NCBI GenBank assembly: GCA_002328485.1
Contig: DCUF01000074.1
Location: 88,687 to 105,380, forward strand
Reading direction: 5' to 3'
DNA from: Deltaproteobacteria bacterium UBA2221
GTDB lineage: Bacteria > Desulfobacterota > Syntrophorhabdia > Syntrophorhabdales > WCHB1-27
DNA length: 16,694 nt
The position numbers and the translations under genes are program-made. Shown piece by piece: positions 13,414-16,694 of the stretch; positions within the stretch are counted from its first letter, which is position 1; the number at the start of each line of letters is the position of its first letter. The notes beneath the pieces were generated by a model. It searched no databases, was not told the origin of the DNA, and worked only from the letters and a program-made list of their open reading frames with translations.

Positions 13414-13459
13414 AGGACTGCCTCTTGATTTTCTGCATCCCCCCTTGGTAAGTTACTGC

Positions 13460-14230
13460 ATGCCCAGGGCTCGAATCCCCCTTTTGGTCAACGTGCCATA
13501 CCCCAGCGTCCGATCAAACATCGAACGCATGATGGCCCTCGAAGTTGGGGTCGAGGTGTTCGTGAGCAACAATTTGATCGATGAAATCGATCTGGACGAG
13601 GCGAAGCGGGTCGGCCAAGAGCTTCGAGGCCGCGCCATCCCCTGCACCCTCCACGCCCCTTACATGGACCTTTCGCCCGGAGGAGTTGACAGGAAAGTGG
13701 TGGAGATAAGTCGGGACAGGCTAAAGAGGGCAATAGAGATCGCCAATCTCATGGAGGCCAGGGGTATCGTCTGTCATCCGGGATACGACCGATGGAGATT
13801 CGGCGGGCACGAACAGCTCTGGCTCGATAACAGTGTCGAGACGTGGGGACAGGTGCTGAAGGAAGCAGACAAAGGTCTTCTGGTGATGGTGGAGAATATC
13901 TTCGAGGAAGAACCGGCGACCCTCCTATCTCTATTGGGTCACTTTAAGGACAGGCTCTGGTATTGCTTCGATTCAGGCCATTTCAACCTCTTCTCGAAGC
14001 TGCCCGTCGAGGAATGGCTGGTCCCGTTGAAGGACCACTTACGGGAATTTCATCTTCACGATAACCACGGGAGAAGCGATGAGCACCTGCCCATCGGCCG
14101 GGGAAGTTTCCCCTTTCGTGAGCTGAGGCAATTTCTGCAAAGGCTTCCCGACATCGTCTGTGTAGCAGAAATCGCCAATGAAGAGATGGTGATCGACGCC
14201 ATCAAGAGCGCCAGGGCATATTTGACCTGA
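13460..14230 (+). CDS. TIM-barrel sugar phosphate isomerase/epimerase-like (AP endonuclease 2 superfamily) protein
   Basis: The protein has 256 aa from ATG 13460. The TTG at 13445 has no ribosome binding site. It belongs to the xylose isomerase-like TIM-barrel / AP endonuclease family 2 superfamily. Residues matching the metal ligands of endonuclease IV can be read in order: H65 (TLHAPYMDL), H106 (CHPGYD), E145 (MVENIFEE), D171 and H174 (CFDSGHFNLF), H198 or H200 (FHLHDNHG), D207 and H209 (SDEHLPIGRG) and E237 (VAEI). It is about 30 residues shorter than E. coli Nfo, and the LHDN...DEHLPIG style fits sugar isomerase/epimerase relatives better. DNA repair cannot be excluded. It follows the 95-aa gene by 46 bases and converges on panD. 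Confidence 0.85.
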   Translation: MPRARIPLLVNVPYPSVRSNIERMMALEVGVEVFVSNNLIDEIDLDEAKRVGQELRGRAIPCTLHAPYMDLSPGGVDRKVVEISRDRLKRAIEIANLMEARGIVCHPGYDRWRFGGHEQLWLDNSVETWGQVLKEADKGLLVMVENIFEEEPATLLSLLGHFKDRLWYCFDSGHFNLFSKLPVEEWLVPLKDHLREFHLHDNHGRSDEHLPIGRGSFPFRELRQFLQRLPDIVCVAEIANEEMVIDAIKSARAYLT

Positions 14231-14244
14231 AGAAATCCCTATCT

Positions 14245-14273
14245 GACCTTCTTCAGGCCGCGCCTTGTCGGTC
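14245..14273. terminator. Possible bidirectional terminator between the TIM-barrel gene and panD
   Basis: GACC (14245-14248) pairs with GGTC (14270-14273), enclosing AGGC-CGC-GCCT (14255-14265). It sits in the 45-bp gap between two convergent stop codons. The T content after it is modest (TTCTAATTT on the + strand). Position supports it more than strength does. Confidence 0.35.
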
Positions 14274-14275
14274 TT

Positions 14276-14626
14276 CTAATTTGTCTGACGATTGCTATCG
14301 TCTACAAACACAACCTTCGGTTTGAACCCTTCCAACTCGTTCTCGCCATAAGAGGCATAGGAGACGATGATCACCACATCGCCTTTCCTCGCCTTGTGAG
14401 CTGCCGCACCGTTTATGCAGATAATGCCTGAGTCGGGCTCTCCCGTGATGGCGTAGGTGGTGAAACGCTCGCCGTTCGTTACATTATAGATGTCCACCTG
14501 CTCGTACTGAATGATGCCAGCATTTTCCATGAGGTTCTTGTCAATGGTAATGCTGCCTTGATACTCGAGGTTACCATCAGTGACATGGGCCCGGTGAATT
14601 TTACCTTTCATCATCGTCCTAAACAT
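14276..14626 (-). CDS. panD: Aspartate 1-decarboxylase
   Basis: The protein has 116 aa, shorter than E. coli PanD (126 aa) but within the family range. It converts L-aspartate to beta-alanine, one of the two substrates of PanC. The proenzyme cleavage site G24-S25 is present in NLEYQGSITID; self-cleavage there turns S25 into the pyruvoyl cofactor. Other family features are MFRTMMKGKIHRAHVT at the start, NGERFTTYAI (Y58 area), and INGAAAHKARKGDVVIIVSYA. The start codon follows the panC stop by four bases, with GGAG seven bases upstream. It is the last gene of the panBCD operon. Confidence 0.96.
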   Translation of the reverse strand: MFRTMMKGKIHRAHVTDGNLEYQGSITIDKNLMENAGIIQYEQVDIYNVTNGERFTTYAITGEPDSGIICINGAAAHKARKGDVVIIVSYASYGENELEGFKPKVVFVDDSNRQTN

Positions 14627-14630
14627 GGCA

Positions 14631-15476
14631 TTACTCCGCTAAGATGGAATTGTCGATAAGCCTGGTATTACCGCAGCGAACCGCTACGGCGTAAACAGCT
14701 CCTCCGCTTATCGTTGATTCGAGCTCATCGAGCGTTTCGGCGTCGCTGATGCTCACGTACTCTATCTGAATGCCCCCGGCTGAAGAGAGTACCTCTTTCG
14801 CCTGGCTCTTCAATGCCGCGGCATTTCGTTCTCCTTGTTTATACAACTCCTCGACCAGTCTGATGGACCGGTAGATAGCCAAACTCTGCTGTCGATCCTC
14901 GGCGCTCAAGTAGGTATTTCTGGAGCTCATGGCGAGGCCGTCCCTTTCCCTGACTGTAGGATTCCCGATTACCTCGAGATCCATGTTCAGGTCTCGGACC
15001 ATGCGCTGAATGACCTTTAGCTGCTGGTAATCCTTCTGTCCAAATACGGCGACGTGGGGTTTTACACAGTTGAAAAGCTTGGCCACGACCGTAGCCACCC
15101 CAATAAAATGACCTTCGCGGCTCAGCCCACAGAGGTGGTTCTCAAGGCCGCGTACCTGTATGTAGGTGGAATAGTTGTTCGGATACATCTCTTCGGCCCC
15201 CGGGCAGAAGATGATGTCCGTGCCCTCTTGCTCAAGGAGTTTCCGGTCCCTTTCAAAATCCCGGGGATAGCGAGCGAAGTCTTCTTTCGGTCCGAATTGA
15301 ATAGGATTGACGAAGACACTCACCACCGTGACGTCGGCCAGTTCCTTGGAGCGTTTCACGAGGGAGAGGTGGCCTTCATGCAGATATCCCATGGTGGGGA
15401 CAAAACCGATCTTCTTGGTTTTCCTCAGACCCTCCGCGACGTCCTGCATCTCTCTTATACTTTCAATGATTCTCAT
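14631..15476 (-). CDS. panC: Pantoate--beta-alanine ligase (pantothenate synthetase)
   Basis: The protein has 281 aa, a normal length. It condenses pantoate and beta-alanine with ATP via a pantoyl-adenylate in the cytoplasm. The family signature is complete: FVPTMGYLHEGHLSLV (25-40, with the HIGH-like HEGH), VSVFVNPIQFGPKEDFARYPR, HFIGVATVVAKLF, VAVFGQKDYQQL, and the ATP-binding RERDGLAMSSRN. The KMSKS-equivalent reads AMSSR. The gene begins six bases after the panB stop with no strong ribosome binding site, so it probably depends on coupling to panB translation. It is followed four bases later by panD. Confidence 0.97.
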   Translation of the reverse strand: MRIIESIREMQDVAEGLRKTKKIGFVPTMGYLHEGHLSLVKRSKELADVTVVSVFVNPIQFGPKEDFARYPRDFERDRKLLEQEGTDIIFCPGAEEMYPNNYSTYIQVRGLENHLCGLSREGHFIGVATVVAKLFNCVKPHVAVFGQKDYQQLKVIQRMVRDLNMDLEVIGNPTVRERDGLAMSSRNTYLSAEDRQQSLAIYRSIRLVEELYKQGERNAAALKSQAKEVLSSAGGIQIEYVSISDAETLDELESTISGGAVYAVAVRCGNTRLIDNSILAE

Positions 15477-15482
15477 GGCGTT

Positions 15483-16277
15483 CTAATGGAAGGAATGGCT
15501 GTCATCAGGAAAGGCACCATTCTTCACGTCCTCCACATACTCCTTCACGGCTTTTTCTATCAACTCACCCAGGTTGGTGTAGGTCTTGACGAACTTAGGT
15601 CTGAATTTGCCCGCCATTCCAAGGATATCATGAAGCACGAGCACCTGCCCGTCGCAGTCGGGGCCGGCCCCGATGCCAATGGTTGGGATGGTGAGCATCT
15701 CTGTGATCCTTCTAGCCAGATCCCGGGGCACACCTTCCAGAACGACGGAAAAAGCCCCCGCTTCCTCAACGGCTTTGGCGTCATCGATCAACATCTGCTC
15801 GGCTGCGCCCTTGCCCTGGACCTTGTATCCGCCCATTCGGTGAACCGACTGGGGTGTGAGGCCGATATGCCCCATGACCGGTATATCGATGTCCACGAGG
15901 GCGCCGATGACATCTCTCATCCGTGTCCCACCCTCCAGCTTTACACACTCAGCCCCGCTCTCCTTGATCATTCTGCCTGCGTTTCTACGGGCCTGCTCGA
16001 TACTTTCCTGATAGGACATGAAGGGCATATCGATGACCACCAGGGATCGTTGCACCCCCTTCACCACAGCCTTGGTATGGTGAATCATCTCCTCGACAGT
16101 CACAGGGAGGGTATTGGGATAACCGAGCATAACATTGCCCACCGAATCACCGACCAAGATGATATCGATACCTGCCGTGTCAACGATGGTTGAAAAGGCA
16201 TAGTCGTAGGCGGTGAGCATGGAGATCTTTTCCTTGCCCTTTCGGCCCTTTATGGCGGGAACCGTTATCTTTTCCAT
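15483..16277 (-). CDS. panB: 3-methyl-2-oxobutanoate hydroxymethyltransferase (ketopantoate hydroxymethyltransferase)
   Basis: The protein has 264 aa from ATG 16277, which has GAGGGG four bases upstream. A six-codon extension to TTG 16295 falls in the terminator T-run and is rejected. PanB transfers the methylene group of 5,10-methylene-tetrahydrofolate to 2-ketoisovalerate, giving ketopantoate, the first committed step of pantothenate synthesis. Mg ligands and the catalytic residue are visible: D44 (LVGDSVGNVMLGY), D83 (VIDMPFMSY), E115 (KLEGG) and E181 (VLEGVP). MGHIGLTPQSVHRMGGYKVQG and PTIGIGAGPDCDGQVLV are also typical. It heads panBCD, right behind a structured leader with an intrinsic terminator. 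Confidence 0.97.
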   Translation of the reverse strand: MEKITVPAIKGRKGKEKISMLTAYDYAFSTIVDTAGIDIILVGDSVGNVMLGYPNTLPVTVEEMIHHTKAVVKGVQRSLVVIDMPFMSYQESIEQARRNAGRMIKESGAECVKLEGGTRMRDVIGALVDIDIPVMGHIGLTPQSVHRMGGYKVQGKGAAEQMLIDDAKAVEEAGAFSVVLEGVPRDLARRITEMLTIPTIGIGAGPDCDGQVLVLHDILGMAGKFRPKFVKTYTNLGELIEKAVKEYVEDVKNGAFPDDSHSFH

Positions 16278-16292
16278 GACACCCCTCAAAAA

Positions 16293-16332
16293 CAAAAAAG
16301 CCTTCTGAAGCGCATACCGTGCTCAGAAGGCT
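16293..16332 (-). terminator. Intrinsic terminator in the panBCD leader (attenuator)
   Basis: On the minus strand AGCCTTCTGA (from 16332 to 16323) pairs perfectly over 10 bp with TCAGAAGGCT (16308 to 16299), with a 14-nt loop. It is followed at once by a T-run (TTTTT, G, TTTTT). The run ends only about 13 bases before the panB ATG and abuts the ribosome binding site. Because the promoter lies upstream of it, transcripts must pass this terminator to reach panB. Confidence 0.85.
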
Positions 16333-16337
16333 ATAGC

Positions 16338-16374
16338 AATCCCACTCCTTCCGTCTCGGTCCAGCTCCAGGATC
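16338..16374 (-). ncRNA. Candidate pan-type regulatory hairpin in the panBCD leader
   Basis: On the minus strand GATCCT (16374-16369) can pair with GGGATT (16343-16338). Inside are a short helix, a purine-rich internal loop (GGA opposite AAGG) and CCG-AGA-CGG (16359-16351). CGGAAGG (16353-16347) could instead pair over seven positions with CCTTCTG (16330-16324) of the terminator 5' arm, forming an antiterminator. Weinberg and colleagues described a 'pan' RNA motif, a hairpin with bulged A residues, before panBCD genes of Firmicutes, Chloroflexi and deltaproteobacteria. I could not check this sequence against that model. Confidence 0.5.
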
Positions 16375-16389
16375 CAAGCGGTTTCGTTA

Positions 16390-16418
16390 AGTTTATAATG
16401 ATCTCCTGGGCCAGTCAA
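16390..16418 (-). promoter_or_regulatory. Promoter of panBCD
   Basis: On the minus strand -35 TTGACT (16413-16418) is followed 17 bases later by TAAACT (16390-16395), or 15 bases later by TATAAA (16392-16397). The start near 16383 gives a leader of about 106 nt carrying the hairpin and terminator. Confidence 0.55.
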
Positions 16419-16541
16419 TAGCTTTCGTTATGGATCAGAAGAAACAGCGGAGCCGAAGGGAGAACCGAGGTTAATTGTTGAGGAGGACGCCATAGAGGGT
16501 GGAGAAAGGGGGTTGCGATGTTGGGGCAGGGCGAAAAGTCC

Positions 16542-16694
16542 TCAGATGTAGTTTTCCAGGAGGAGAGATAGGCTCTTTTCGGCGCTGCCTGGCTCCTTTT
16601 CTTCCATTTCCTGAATGGCGCCCTGTATGCGTCGGTAGGCGGCCTTGTCCTGGAGATCGTCGAGACTTCGATAGATCCCGGCCCTTCTGCCCAT
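16542..16694 (-). CDS. Small hypothetical protein at the window edge (50 aa or C-terminal fragment)
   Basis: On the minus strand an ATG occupies the last three bases of the window (16692-16694) and opens a 50-codon frame to TGA at 16542-16544. The peptide begins MGRRAGIYRSLDDLQDKAAYR and ends SLLLENYI (first part given for orientation only). It is charged and probably helical. I do not recognise a family. It may be a complete small protein or the end of a longer gene, since the sequence upstream is not visible and no ribosome binding site can be judged. It lies on the same strand as panBCD, 265 bases upstream of panB. Confidence 0.5.
   Translation of the reverse strand: MGRRAGIYRSLDDLQDKAAYRRIQGAIQEMEEKEPGSAEKSLSLLLENYI

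Noticed and set aside
15054..16193. 379-codon + strand open frame opposite panC and panB
   Set aside because: It lies antisense to two well conserved genes and has no ribosome binding site or family resemblance.
16278..16295. Six-codon extension of panB from TTG 16295
   Set aside because: The TTG lies in the T-run of the leader terminator; the ATG at 16277 has its own ribosome binding site and matches known PanB N-termini.

Overview
The window looks like chromosomal DNA of a Gram-negative bacterium, most likely a deltaproteobacterial (Desulfobacterota / Syntrophobacterales-like) organism. A CMP-Kdo synthetase (KdsB) implies lipopolysaccharide, and the periplasmic proteins carry signal peptides. 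The DNA is moderately GC-rich. A panBCD operon with a structured leader, an OFA/MCT-type MFS carrier and a detached PAS-kinase zinc module all fit that group. The taxonomic placement is inference. No phage, IS element, CRISPR array or defence island is visible.

Layout. 1-1512 (-): rtcB RNA ligase followed by the start of its partner archease, cut by the window edge. 1646-1840 (+): a two-helix DUF4405-like membrane protein with its own promoter. 1911-4825 (-): an MFS transporter, an HD_3 phosphohydrolase whose TTG start overlaps the MFS stop, and a small CxxC/CxxC protein. 4927-5142 (-): a dodecin-like protein lacking the flavin-stacking Trp. 5218-8768 (-): uvrA and kdsB, coupled by an ATGA overlap. 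8769-9191: a 423-bp gap holding the uvrA promoter and a small heptamer array. 9192-9680 (+): cyclophilin. 9727-10605 (-): secreted class A-type acid phosphatase. 10792-11298 (+): secreted protein with a Gly/Lys/His tail. 11481-11801 (+): ABM-fold protein. 11949-12022 (-): tRNA-Arg(TCG) with a strong promoter. 12237-14230 (+): alpha/beta hydrolase, an unknown 95-aa protein, and a TIM-barrel sugar isomerase/endonuclease IV-like protein. 14276-16277 (-): panB-panC-panD. 16542-16694 (-): a small ORF reaching the window end.

How genes work together. panB, panC and panD supply ketopantoate, beta-alanine and their condensation to pantothenate, the precursor of coenzyme A. Their mRNA leader contains a good sigma70-like promoter, a foldable hairpin, a possible antiterminator and a textbook intrinsic terminator that ends about 13-16 nt before the panB start codon. 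This is the most interesting structure in the window. It fits transcription attenuation, possibly by the described but ligand-orphan 'pan' RNA motif. RtcB and archease form a known RNA ligase pair. The other units are mostly housekeeping genes in short operons with few functional links.
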